Origin: Centropus unirufus
Taxonomy: Eukaryota; Chordata; Aves; Cuculiformes; Centropidae
Reading direction: 5' to 3'
Assembly: GCA_013397695.1 (NCBI GenBank)
Contig: VYZI01000033.1
Location: 908,745-972,744, forward strand
Length of the DNA: 64,000 nt
In this document: positions 12,905 to 24,400 of the stretch, piece by piece
How positions within the stretch are numbered: the stretch's first letter is position 1
Layout of the letters: each line of letters opens with the position of its first letter
Translations under genes and position numbers: made by a program
Notes under the pieces: model-generated
Databases searched by the model: none
What the model was told of the DNA's origin: nothing
The model's input: the letters and a program-made list of their open reading frames with translations, nothing else

Positions 12905-13291
12905 AGTCACCAGGTTGGAAAAGACCTCTGAGATCGAGTTCAACCATACCTGTCTGCCACTAAACCATACCCCCCAGCGCCTCATCTACCCATCCTTTAC
13001 ATACCTCCAGAGATGGGGACTCCACCACTTCCCTGGGCAGCCGCTGCCAGGGCCTGATGACCCTTCCAGTGAAGAATTTTTTCCCAATGTCAAATCTGAA
13101 CCTTCCCTGGTGCAACTTGAGACCATTCCCCCTTGTCCTATCCGCTGTCACTTGTGAGAAGAGACCAGCACCCACCTCTTCACAACCTCCTTTCAGGCAG
13201 GTGTAGGCAGTGATAAGGTCTCCCCTCAGCCTCCTCTTCTCTAGGCTAAACAACTCCTCAGCTGATCCTTGTAAGACTTGTTCTGTTGTCT
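12886..13291 (-). mobile_element. CR1 LINE 3' fragment, antisense, fused to PREPL last exon
   Basis: The plus strand shows the reverse complement of a CR1 3' end: a decayed CATAGAAT-type tail, then caccaggttggaaaagacc, ccaccacttccctgggcagc and, further on, the end of CR1 ORF2. Read on the minus strand, the piece still spells F-S-L-E-K-R-R-L-R-G-D-L-I, the usual CR1 C-terminal motif. It is 5'-truncated near 13291. It lies antisense to PREPL, and its tail abuts the coding region. Confidence 0.93.
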
Positions 13292-13317
13292 TCTAGGAGC
13301 AAATCCTGCAAATAGCC

Positions 13318-13323
13318 AATAAA
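13318..13323 (+). terminator. PREPL: candidate PREPL polyadenylation signal
   Basis: AATAAA about 415 bases after the PREPL stop and just beyond the CR1 insert. A second AATAAA occurs at 14263-14268. Which one is used cannot be told from sequence alone. Confidence 0.35.
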
Positions 13324-14428
13324 CACGTGGACCACCTGAAGAGCTTTGGGACAGACTTTTTGCATATATGAAAAGCAAGCACCTTCTCCAGATGATCTTC
13401 CCTCTTGGATTTCTGATTTATGGGCATCAGCAGACAAGAAATCCAAAGTTGGGTGTGGCACTGCCTCATAAACATACAAACTAAAGAGCTGAATTTCTCC
13501 CCTGCCACATAGTGGAGAAGCAGCCGCCTGCATTGCTCCATTTGTTCAGCACGGTTCTGTTCCCTTAGGCGAGCAGTGCCTCTCTAGACACGTGGAGCTG
13601 AAGCACAACAGTTGGTGCATAAAGCCTTTGTATGTGCACTTTGTACAGGCAGCTTTTACAGCCCAAGACCTCTCTTCCAAGACCAACTTTTACACAAAGC
13701 AGTAAAGCTTCCAAGAAATATTTTATTTTAAAGTGTAAGACTTTAAAATTTGTGGTCTTCGAAAACTAATTCCTATACAGAGTTGATTGTGACTACTGTC
13801 CTTCCTTGCTATGCAGGAAGTGCTCATCGTGTACTGATCATATGGTGGGGTTCAACAAACTGGAAGAAATGGACTCTCAAGAACTCTTTCATAGGAGTAG
13901 ATTCAAAATCTTGCACTTACCTTAATTAGCACGGCAATCTCATAGAGGAGAGGCCAAAGTCCCTTTAGAAGACAAGACAAATGTCCCAGGAAATGCTGGT
14001 CTCACCAGAGGATTAAACAAAAAGAATGCCCCTACTAAAGCAGCCTGGTTCAGAGCTTTGCTGACACCAAACTGCTACGCATTGCTTGTCAAGACAGATA
14101 CATGGTGCAAACGTAGGGCCAGCAGCTGGTGGAAAGCCACAGGGCCCTCCCACCAAAACAGAGGATCACGAAATCACCCACGTGTCCAAACCAGACTGTA
14201 CCAAACCTAATGCTTGCCCATCCTTTGTGTCACATGAGCCACTGTAGGCATGCCAAATGCAAAATAAAACACACAAGGGTGACATTCAGTAGAGTTGTTT
14301 CTACTAAACTAACGTATGTGCGCCTCACCTCAACCTTGGAGCAGAAGTAGAAATAAGAGAATGCAAATTTATTTGAACTCATCACAAGGGGGAGAACCAG
14401 TTGGAAATGCTGTCCCTAGTCTAGAGTT

Positions 14429-14521
14429 AAACATATATTTCATTCTTACTAATAAATACTATACTTACTAATAAATATATACTAATAAATACTAATAAAC
14501 ATATATTTCATTCTTACTAAT
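14429..14521. repeat. AT-rich direct repeat with internal ACTAATAAAT copies
   Basis: A 25-base unit (aaacatatatttcattct... ending actaat) occurs identically at 14429-14453 and 14497-14521. Between them are several imperfect copies of actaataaat. It looks like recent local duplication in an intergenic AT-rich tract. Confidence 0.85.
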
Positions 14522-14903
14522 TTTGAGGGTAATCAGAGCAGTTAAGAGTTGAAGGGGTAAGCCTTCACAACTTTAAATAATCTTGCTCACTTTTACCTAT
14601 TTTAACAATGCAGGGTCACCCCTTTAGAATAAGTTAGTGTTACAGATCTACAGACTTCTAAATATAAGTTACTATGAGGTTGCTTTTGCCACAGGCTTTG
14701 GACTCCAAAGGAAGCTTAATGACCAGCACCCAGGAGGCAGCTGTTCTCTTTCCTCACAAAAACACACACTTATACAGGACAGGGGTTTTTTTGGACAGCT
14801 TTACTTTTCTGCTCCACAGACCTTAAAGGGGACTTTGTACCATAATTTTTAATCACCTTCACAGATGCAAGACAATCGGGTATCTGTTTTATTTTCTAGG
14901 ACA

Positions 14904-14909
14904 TTTATT
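14904..14909 (-). terminator. SLC3A1: candidate SLC3A1 polyadenylation signal
   Basis: TTTATT on the plus strand, i.e. AATAAA on the minus strand, about 110 bases past the SLC3A1 stop. A second overlapping-range copy is at 14888-14893. Spacing and orientation suit a short SLC3A1 3' UTR. Confidence 0.55.
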
Positions 14910-15016
14910 TTGTACGCAAAGTTTTAAAAACCAAAGAAGACTGATAATTTTTAGCATTTCTCTGAAATTATCATTTCCTAAATTAGCATGAAAGCTTGAT
15001 TATTCTGCCCCTTCAC

Positions 15017-15457
15017 TTAACAGTTTACGTAGAGTAAATTGAAGGCACTGGAATAACAAGCTTTTTCTGCCACAAAACAATTTCCTTGGAAAGCTTCCAT
15101 AGTATGAACAGGCTTTGTTGTTTTATATTCGAGGACCAGGCCTTCTCCCATTTCAGTTTTAATTAGCTTGGTATCAACAGCTTTACCAGCATTGCTAACG
15201 TTAGTACTTAGTCTTACAATAGCTTCAGGCGGAAGGTTAGGAACTATAGCTTTCAGGTCTATTGTCGACTCCTGCCCAAAGTTGAGAACCATCATAAAGA
15301 CTCTGTCTAACCCATCCAGTTCCCTGACATACACGAACACATTACTGTCGTTCCAGATGTAGCACATCCACCCTCGCTGAATGGGGAGCTCATGGTGGCG
15401 AAGTGAAGTCAGCTCTCTGTACAAATTCAAGGTTGAGTTGGACCAGCTCATCTGAAC
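15017..15457 (-). CDS. SLC3A1: SLC3A1 exon 10 (C-terminal domain, stop)
   Basis: Acceptor actgttgcAG in phase 0; stop TAA at 15019-15017. It encodes the C-terminal beta-sandwich with R-E-L-D-G-L-D-R, the N-D-S sequon (residue 568, matching human N575) and the Cys-rich end A-C-Y-S-S-A-F-N-L-L-Y-V-N-C. Confidence 0.97.
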   Translation of the reverse strand, partial: VQMSWSNSTLNLYRELTSLRHHELPIQRGWMCYIWNDSNVFVYVRELDGLDRVFMMVLNFGQESTIDLKAIVPNLPPEAIVRLSTNVSNAGKAVDTKLIKTEMGEGLVLEYKTTKPVHTMEAFQGNCFVAEKACYSSAFNLLYVNC

Positions 15458-18400
15458 CTGCAACAGTCAGCATCAACAGGGTCATTTCTTTGCACTGAAG
15501 GTAGAAGATGCTGCTTCCCTCTCACACCCACAGTCTGTTGAGAACACACCTACTGGAATTGCATTTTGACAATTATCTCTCTTCAACTTGTCAATTCCAC
15601 TGAAAAAATCCCTGCTTTCTCTCATGGACTTGCTTGGCATTTGTGGAGTGGCAGAGACAGTCACGACAGGCATGACAGAATCTCTCCAGCACTGACGCTA
15701 TTTCAAAGCTATGAAGCACTACCCAGTGCTCTCTTTAAGAAGCCGGTGCACCCATCCAAGGACAGCATTTGGTAAAACACTAGTTAAGTTACTAGTTTAA
15801 ATTTTCTAAGCCTTGGCTTTATTTTCCTTGCCAGAAGCATGGATATAACAGTAGTTCCACCGTTTAAGTTGTGGGAGAGATGGAGCTGATTTAAGGCTCC
15901 CCCTTGCATTTTTATACTTTAAGAAGGAAAAAAAGTGCTTTTTACCAAATAATAAAAAGTAACTTCTGACTCTGGCTTGACAAATAGCCCAGTGATTCCA
16001 GTTAGAATGGAGTGAGCGTTAGTCAGGGCAGAGACAAACTGCAGCTGAACTGACGATACTCTGATACTGAACTTCTGAGTCCAACCTACTGAAATCACAG
16101 GGTTTGGTTTGTGTTTTGTACATTTCCTGTCTTAGATTAATTTTTTTCTGTCTTCAGTTCTGGTCAGGCCAACAAAATCTATTCGATTCACTGCTCTGCT
16201 TGTGTTCGAGATGCTCTACGTTATTGCTACAAGGCCAGTGTTTTCTATAGCAAAAGACCAGATTTCAATTTAATCCTAAAATTATTAAGAGCATGTTAAA
16301 GAGCCAAATTGTCACATCTACCTCATAATTGCAGTTGCTCTGCTTAAATGAATATAAAGTAGGTGCCTGAATGGTGCAAGGATTTCCTTTTCTAATAATA
16401 TTTGTGAGAACTGAGTGCTTTTTCTTGCCTTGAGTTTGTTGTCACTGCCAATTCCCACTATGAAAAAAGAAGTCAGCAAAATAGGTACATTAAAATATTT
16501 TAGACCCTTAGTTTGTCGCATTTAGATACCTACTTCAACATTTACACTTTGGTAGTCAGAGTTCACAGGTAACCAGCTACTGTTGCCTTCAGTAAAGCCA
16601 GCATTAACTTTGCTTTCCCACTGCATGGGGGATTTCTCTGGAAAGGTCACCTGGAAAATAAAGTGGTGATTTGTTTATTAAAAAGTTATCTCTTGAATAG
16701 CAAGTTTTTACATCTTCCAGATAATCACCACTCCAATATCACTTTCTTTGGTTTAAGGTAAAATTTAGTTAGGAGAATGTAACAGTGCTACAGAGAAAAC
16801 AAGAATCCAGACAGTTCCTGAAACAACTGAGACTATCTGTTCTCCTCTAGGATTCCCAAATAACTCTACTGGAGTTGGCTCCCCTTGCAACAGGTGGCTG
16901 GATAGAAGTTTACTAATGAGAGCAAGGATATCCTGGTAAATATCTAAACAGGCAGTGAGTGACTGAGTCCTAAGAAGAGATGCTGTTAATGGTAAACAAT
17001 TAGTAAAAGCTATTCAGTACCTGTTCTTTTGTAAGCTTCACACTTTTCACCTTAGAACTCTTCAAGCTTACATTTGCAAGGGGTACAATTTGGACAGGAT
17101 TGTTTGCATTGGAAAGATAAAATTATTTCCAAGTGCAAAAACTTCATTGAAAACCAGTTTTTGGCTGATTAAAAGGAGCCGATGTAAAAAGTCTCAACTT
17201 TTCCTTTTGAAGAATTGAGAAAAACTCTGAAAAAGCTTCCTCATTGTTATTGAAAAGCTGCCAAAAGATCTGACACTTACATTTAATGATATAAGAGGGC
17301 ATAAAATATTTTGCACATACTTGGAGTGTTTGTTTTCCATGAAAACTGTTTTTCATATAAAGGGCACTTTTCAATACAGTCTGTCAGAACAGCAGCTCAA
17401 CAAAAGAAATTGTCACCGTGCTTTCTGACATTATAAATAATGGGTTTCTCCTTTTAGTATGTTCTGAAAAGCAGGGGGAAAATAATCCTAAGTTTTCAAC
17501 ACTGCAAACGCTCCCTTTCATCGTTACTTCTTTCAGCTTCTCCTGGAGTGTTTCAAATGCTGAGGCTAAAAACGTTACCCTGAGCAAATACTCTTCATCT
17601 TTATAAGACACCGTTTAATCAAGGAATCTTCCTGTCCATCCTGCATGAAAAGCGGATTCACGCTGTAACAGAGCCATGAGCCACGGGGTAGCCACTAGAA
17701 GAAAGTAAACCCTGAGGAGCCAAGGGCGAGACACTTTTCTGAAGACTTATGCTGTCAACAGTAATCAGCAGCGGTAGGAAAATGCAGGAGATACTTTGAC
17801 CTAGGTGTTTTTCAGAGGAAATGAGATTTTCTTTTAAATCAGAGAATCATTTCCTCACATCTGAATTAATCAACTCTGGTGATGAACCTGTTTCTTAAGC
17901 ACCTCCTTCCCTTTGGCAGAGAGAGATAGCCAACACCCCTGGTAGCGTCATCAGAGGTGATCATCTCAATTGCTAATTGCAAAACCACCATGTGCCCTAG
18001 GACCACGTTCTCATGGTGCTCAGATATAACAGGCAGAACTGAGCTGTTCCCCTCTGGGCATGACCTTTCCAGTCATACCCATATATCTTGGACAACGAGA
18101 CATACCCGAAGTCAGGTATGATCATAGAAGAGACAAGGAATTCGATGGGCTGAATGTGAAAACTTTTAAGTAGTGCAGGTGAGCACAGTGTGAAAGGCAC
18201 AGACACTTTCACAGAATTACAGAATCACTACATTGGAAAAGACCTCCAAGATCATCGCGTCCAACCATCTACTACTAAACCAGATCCGCAAGCACCTCAT
18301 CTACCCATCTTCTAAATACATCCAGGGACAGTGATTCCACCACCTCCCTGGGCAGCCTGTTCAGCATCTGATGACTCTTTCAGTGAAAAACTTCCCAAAT

Positions 18401-21400
18401 TCCAACCTGAACCTCCCCTGGCACAACTTGAGGCCATTCCCCCTTGTCCTATCACCTGTCACTTGGGAGAAGAGACCAGCATGCACCTCTCCACAACCTC
18501 CTTTCAGGCAAATGTAGGCAGGGATAAGGTCTCCCCTCAGCCTTGTCTTCTCCAGGCTAAACAACTCCATTTCCTTCAGCCACTCCTCATCAGACTTGTT
18601 CTCCAGCCCCTTCACCACCTTAGTTGCCCTTCTCTGGACACGCTCCAGAACCATCCAAACAGTGAGGAAAGAATGGATTGTTCTTGTATTTTTGAAAGTT
18701 GTTACTTGGAACTAAACAAAAGGGTCAGAGTTTCTATGCACCCTTCACTTACGTTTTCTGACACGATGTTCTCCATGCCTATCTCTTCACCATAGTACGT
18801 TACAGCAGTACCAGGGAGGGTTAAAAGCAGCATGTTTATAACATTGACATACTCCTTCCCAATCCGAGATGAAATCCGAGCAGCATTAGGGCTTCCAACC
18901 TGGAGAAAACATCATTCTGTTAAACATACATTACAAAATTCCATACCTATGTGAAATCAGGCAACTAATTTAACCAGGTAATAAGGGGGTTGGTTTGTTT
19001 TCTTTCCCCGCCAGGCCTTTGAGGGAAATTGTCTTTATCTTGGTGCTAGTACAAACTTCTGTCCAAAAGAATTTTAGCATGCTGAAACCCTGCCAGCACC
19101 CACGAGGTAGAATTGAGGAGAAATTACAAACAACTCCCCACAGTTACGTTTCACTCAGATTTCTGCCATTTCCTCTCCTGTGTGAAGGTGGTGCTTGTTT
19201 TGAAAAGATCTCTTGAACATCCTAAACATAATTCCTAGCAAAGAGCAGTAAGGTTTTATGTTGACTGCCTGCTGTGTTCTTCCCTGGAGCTGGAAGGCTT
19301 CCAGAACCCATTGCATTGAGTCAATTTAGGGCCAAGGATAACTGCTCCAATCCCATCCTCATTGGTAGTTAAAGCCAATGTCCCATACTATCTTGGAGAG
19401 CCCAAGAGAGAGATGTCATTGTGAATTCCCTGCTTTCACCCTTGCACGGGGGGTGAAACGTACTGAAGGGCAGGACAACCAGCTGGTTGGCCAATGCCAA
19501 CAGCTGCAACTGGAACAGCCCAGTTTAAGCTGGACATCTACTATAGCCCAGCCCCCAGCTCGAGCTGCTGCTGCTCCCACTGCAGTCAGTGTGTGGGGAG
19601 ATCTATCACCGTGAAAGCGACTGTCATCTATAGGTTTCTGTCACCTATGGGGCCAAGCCCTTCCTTGAAGAGTTGGTGTAGAACTCTTACCGCCCAGTTT
19701 GGCCATTTTCCCGCAGGCATGTTTTTCATCCACAAATTCACAGCTTCAAAAATACTGTTGCCCGATAGATTTTTCATGTTGATTAGGTTGAAATTGAAGG
19801 GAAAATCTGCTTCTTGGATAAAACTTGTTCCATAATACATCATTGTTGCTTCAATGTCTTCCTTTTCATCACCATCAGAACCCATAAATCTACAAAGTAC
19901 ACAAATACCTGGTTTTTGGCTCATTCTTGGTTTGCGCAGAGCGGGAAGAAGCTAGGAATGGTGTTGGACATACACATAAACCAAACACCGTGTTAAGAAC
20001 TATGTTCACTTCCCTCCTCCCCATCAAAAAAGTGATACAGGGAAGCAATATTTCATAAAGCAGACAAGGAGATACACATTTCTTAAAAATTTCTGGAGAA
20101 AAGTCTACAGGAGTCAACAAAAGGCTGTCAGTATCTGACTGAAGTCTTCCCTTTCTGAATCACACATGCCATTCCAGCACTTTCCATGCTTTCCGTTACA
20201 GAAAAGGAGCAGGGTGTCCCCCAAGTTCACCATGAGCTAGCAATGTGCCTGGCAATAAAGAGGGCTGACGGTATCCTGGGCTGCATTAGCAGGAGTGTTG
20301 CCAGCACGTAAAGGGACATGATCCTTCTCCTCTACTGAGCCACACCTGGAATGCTGTGGCCAGTTCTGGGCTGCCCAGTACAAGAGAGGCATGGGCATAG
20401 CGGAGAGAGTCCAGCAAAGGGCCAGTAAGACCATTAAGGAACTGGAGCATCTCTCCCATGTGGAAAGTTTCTTTAGCCTGGAGAAGAACAGGTTCAGGGG
20501 GATCTCATTGATGTGTATAAATATCTGAAAGGAAGGCACACAGAAGACAGCCGGGCTCTTTTCAGTGGTACCAGTGACAGGACCAAAGGCAAGGGGCACA
20601 AACTGAAAACACAAGAGGTTCCCTTGGAACATCAGGAAACTTTTTCACTGGAAGGATGACCAAGCCCTGGCACGAGTTGCCCAGAAAGGCTGCACTATCT
20701 CCATCCTTGGAGATGTTCAGAAGCCACCTGGACACGGTCCTGAGCAACCAGGTAGCCCTGTTGAGCACAGGGTTGGAGCAGATGACCTCCAGAGGTCCAT
20801 CCCAAACTCAACCAGTCTGACATGAACTGTTCTATTAATACTACACAATAAATCAGTCACAGGGCTGATTAATTACATCTCTTTGTGGTCTGAACCATCA
20901 CCTGTTCTGCTTGCTTTTGTACAGTCTGTAGATACAGTGGAACTACCAAGGCAAATTCATTTTGCTTGCACATTGGGGATGAGATAGTGAAGCCCATGCA
21001 CCACTATTCGTATTTGAAGAAGAAAACTTTTTATGGCATATTATTTAGAAAAAATGCGTTGCTAGCAGGAGGATGATAAATATTAGAGAAAAATTCACAA
21101 GCTGTGATCATGATTACCTGTATCGGCCAGGTTCACTGCTGAACTGATTCATGGTCTGACGGAAGCTACGGACAATATCATGCATGCCAACTTGTGTAGT
21201 CGTGTAGTCATGGTAGAGCTGGGAATAGGCCGTGATACTTCCCTGAAAGATAAATGCAATACTTCCCAGTAGTTCCCCAATATTTTAGATTTCAGAACTC
21301 TACAATCCTTCCTTTCCTGAGAAAATGCACCAGTCCAGGTAAATTTTAACTGGAATGAGTTTAGCCTGCAAACACTAATAGTGCAGAGCTGAACTGTGCT

Positions 21401-24400
21401 TGGGTGTGGAACTCCAAGATTAGAGTAGGAGAGGGGTGATTATTTTGAATCCGATCCTTTGAGAGGGAGAATCTACTCACGGCATGAACAAACCGAGCTC
21501 ATCTGGAGCAGTGAGCACAGCAGGTGTTGTGGCCACACACCAGGCCGGAAAGATGGACACCATTGTTGTGGTAACTTACAAAGGCATTGACCATTGTGGA
21601 GCTGATCAGTCTTATGTGAATCCCAACTCAGCGGGGGGACAGCACCTTAATGCTGGTACTGCCTGGAGAGGTCACCAAGCCCACAAAGAGCAGAAAGAAC
21701 AGGGTGCATCCTTCTCAATCTCTCTGGCCACCTCCCACTGGGAACTACTGCCAGTACGGGGGGTGTTATTTTACTCTGACTCCTCCTAGTGACGTAGATG
21801 AAATACATGCTAGAGACTGCTACAGGATCCCAAGGGGAAGAGCTCTGTGCTTCCCTCCTGTAATGGGCTCCCCAAAGACAACCAATCAACTAGTCAAATC
21901 CCAAGAGTGGTCTTTTTAGAATGTGAATTGAAAAGAAAATTAATTTAAACAGAAAATTCAAAGCAACTGTGTCAGAGCAGAAATACAAAGAGCCTATGGA
22001 CAACTCTCCTCCCACCCACGGCGCTCCTGCTTGCAGGTATCTCAGTGACCTACACCCTCATCCCAGGGGCTTCTTTCTTGGATGTGTTCCTCCTGCAGAG
22101 AGCCCAGGAGCCAGCTGCCTTCCTTCCAAGGGACACGGCTGACTCAAGTCTTCCTAAAGCCATAAATAAGACCCAAGAGAGTAAAAACATACACACTACA
22201 GAGAAAAAAGCAAAGACAGACATATACGCTACCGGATTCTGGGACTTGTTCACTTGAGGCTCATCTCGGAGGTGTGTTGCTTCTAACAGAAATTTAACAG
22301 CGCTGAAACTAAACCCATCGATTCCTTTTCCAAGCCAGAACTTGATAATATCCTAGACAAAGGTACAAATTGAGAATTCCAAGTGAGCCCATCCCATTCA
22401 AAACACTGTATACTTGAAAACTAAATCTGTTCCTTGGCATAAATATGTAACAATTTCTTTTTTTAACTCATACTTCAGATTTAATAGAAGTTAAAGTGAA
22501 CCATGTTGATCCAAGGTCAAACAAAGATCTACATAAAACATGTATTATTCCATCCAGCATAGAAGAAGACTGGTCTGTAACTTCTGGAATTCCGGAGACC
22601 AAAGCCAGGCAGTGCCTCCCTAAAAGCTGTTGCTAATCTCATCCATCAAAACGACTGGGGTTTTACTAAGTGCTTTTGGTGGCCAAGACCTGCCATGGCT
22701 GCACAGACTTAGAACACAATGACTCAAGTATGCAAGGATATGCTGTTCTGCACAGACCTTGTGCCACCAATTTTCTTTATATACAATAAAGCTCTTAAAA
22801 TATTTGTTCTCTTTTATTTGACTGATTCGATTCAATCTTATTTTATTTTCAGCAGGAACATGGAAAATTATCTAATTTCACTGCTATTTGTAATTTATCA
22901 ACTTCAGAGGGAGCTGTGAAGACTGCCGCCAGAGAAATGCACCGAAATTCAACAGTACAAAGCAGCAAACACAGAAGGACTAAATCAAAACACTTGAGGT
23001 ATCGGTACTACCTGATGGAGTAGAACCTCAAAGGGAAGAAAAAGCCCAAACCAGCAATTGTTGGGCCCACTTTCCCATATTTTAATGACTTCTACATTGT
23101 CTGCACGATGCAGGCAGCACGGGGTTCCACCAGAGCACCACCTTGCCTTGGAGAAGCACTCGGTGACTGCTGTCCCCCTGACTCTCTCCCCTGTGAAGTC
23201 ACCACGGATGCAGGCAGCTCGAAACTCCCTATCTCCCCCTCATTCACAAGCTCAGGCATTCCTTGAAATTCAAATCAGCACTGTCACACTGCCTTAAAAG
23301 TGCAAACCTCCCTCTGCTAAAACGAGGTGTCAGGCCACTGTTTAACTGGCTAATTAACAGCTCCTCGTATCAACAGAGATAAGAACTTCCCTACACGTGA
23401 GGGTTTCAGCTCTGATTCACCACAGGCTTCAGTGGGAGAGCTACTTTACCTTCCACAGCAATTCTTCCATTAATTGTTGTCCTTGATATACGGTCCAAAT
23501 GTGCTAAGGACCTCAGACCTGGGTTCTTGATGGAGACCAGAGCTGGAAGCAGTTAACTGCTTCCAGACTTGATGGTTTGACTACTAGCACTAACTTCAAA
23601 GCAAGTAACATCAATATTGGGGCACAGAGGGAAGCGTGCCCATGCCACTGCACGAGACCGTGTTAAATTTGTTAACTTCTGCCCATCCGCATTTGAGAAA
23701 ACATCAGGCTAGAAGTGCTGTAAAGAATAAGCAGCAGCTGAACAAAGGGATGGAGAGTCTCTCACTTCAGAGAAGACTGAGAACCTCATTTCACCTAGCT
23801 TAAAAAGGGCTGAAAGGGGATGTTGTCAGAGCCAAAAACCAAATAAGCATCGACAAGGGTGAGAAAAGCTATTTCAGCTGAAGGACAGGTTTGGTTCGCA
23901 GAGAGCTGGTGAACAAGGTGAGGCTGAAAAGTGGAGGACTCCTGACATATCAAAGTACAGAAATTTTAAGAGAGCCTTTAGTGGGAAAAGAAAGAGAAAG
24001 GGAGCTTCTTCTGAAGTGCAATAGCCTGGTCCAAAAAAACCTATCAAGATATTGCCAGGCACTTGTGAGATCAAAGGACTGAAGCCAGGAAAAAAAAAAA
24101 ACGTAGTTGTACCTTCTTAAAATCCGAGTGTCTGCAACACCACCCACTGCCAGCACTTCCACTCAGAAACAACTATATTTGGATTTTTTTTGTCTGGTTG
24201 TTTGCTTTCAAATTAAAGAGACTTGAAGTTGAGCAGCTCCAATACTGGAAGCACTGCAAGATAAAGCTTGAGTTTTGCTTATAAACCTCATGTCTGTCAA
24301 GACACCTTTTGGTTTCAATTGTTCACATTCGCTGCAATCCTTGAATTAATTCAACTAGACTGTACATTGTGTAGCACAAGGAACCAGAGTAAATAAGTGT

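Larger units (their letters stand above)
13292..14870. other. PREPL / SLC3A1 convergent 3' flank
   Basis: No coding region recognised. It holds candidate plus-strand poly(A) signals near 13318 and 14263 and an AT-rich stretch with a 25-base direct repeat (14429-14521). PREPL and SLC3A1 converge here, so the two 3' UTRs may lie close together. Confidence 0.6.

Noticed and set aside
13296..13370. Short open stretch after a pyrimidine-rich AG (ttgtcttctag) that could be a further PREPL exon
   Set aside because: Its reading (ending L-H-I-stop) does not resemble the PREPL C-terminus, and exon 12824-12904 already holds the matching segment and a stop. Kept only as a point to test with transcripts.
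19434..19458. 8-bp inverted repeat tttcaccc / gggtgaaa
   Set aside because: Short stem in an intron with no neighbouring element. Expected by chance.
21480..21920. Overlapping frames of about 80-100 codons on both strands in SLC3A1 intron 5
   Set aside because: No family resemblance, and they overlap each other on opposite strands. Not CR1 and not an LTR that I can recognise.
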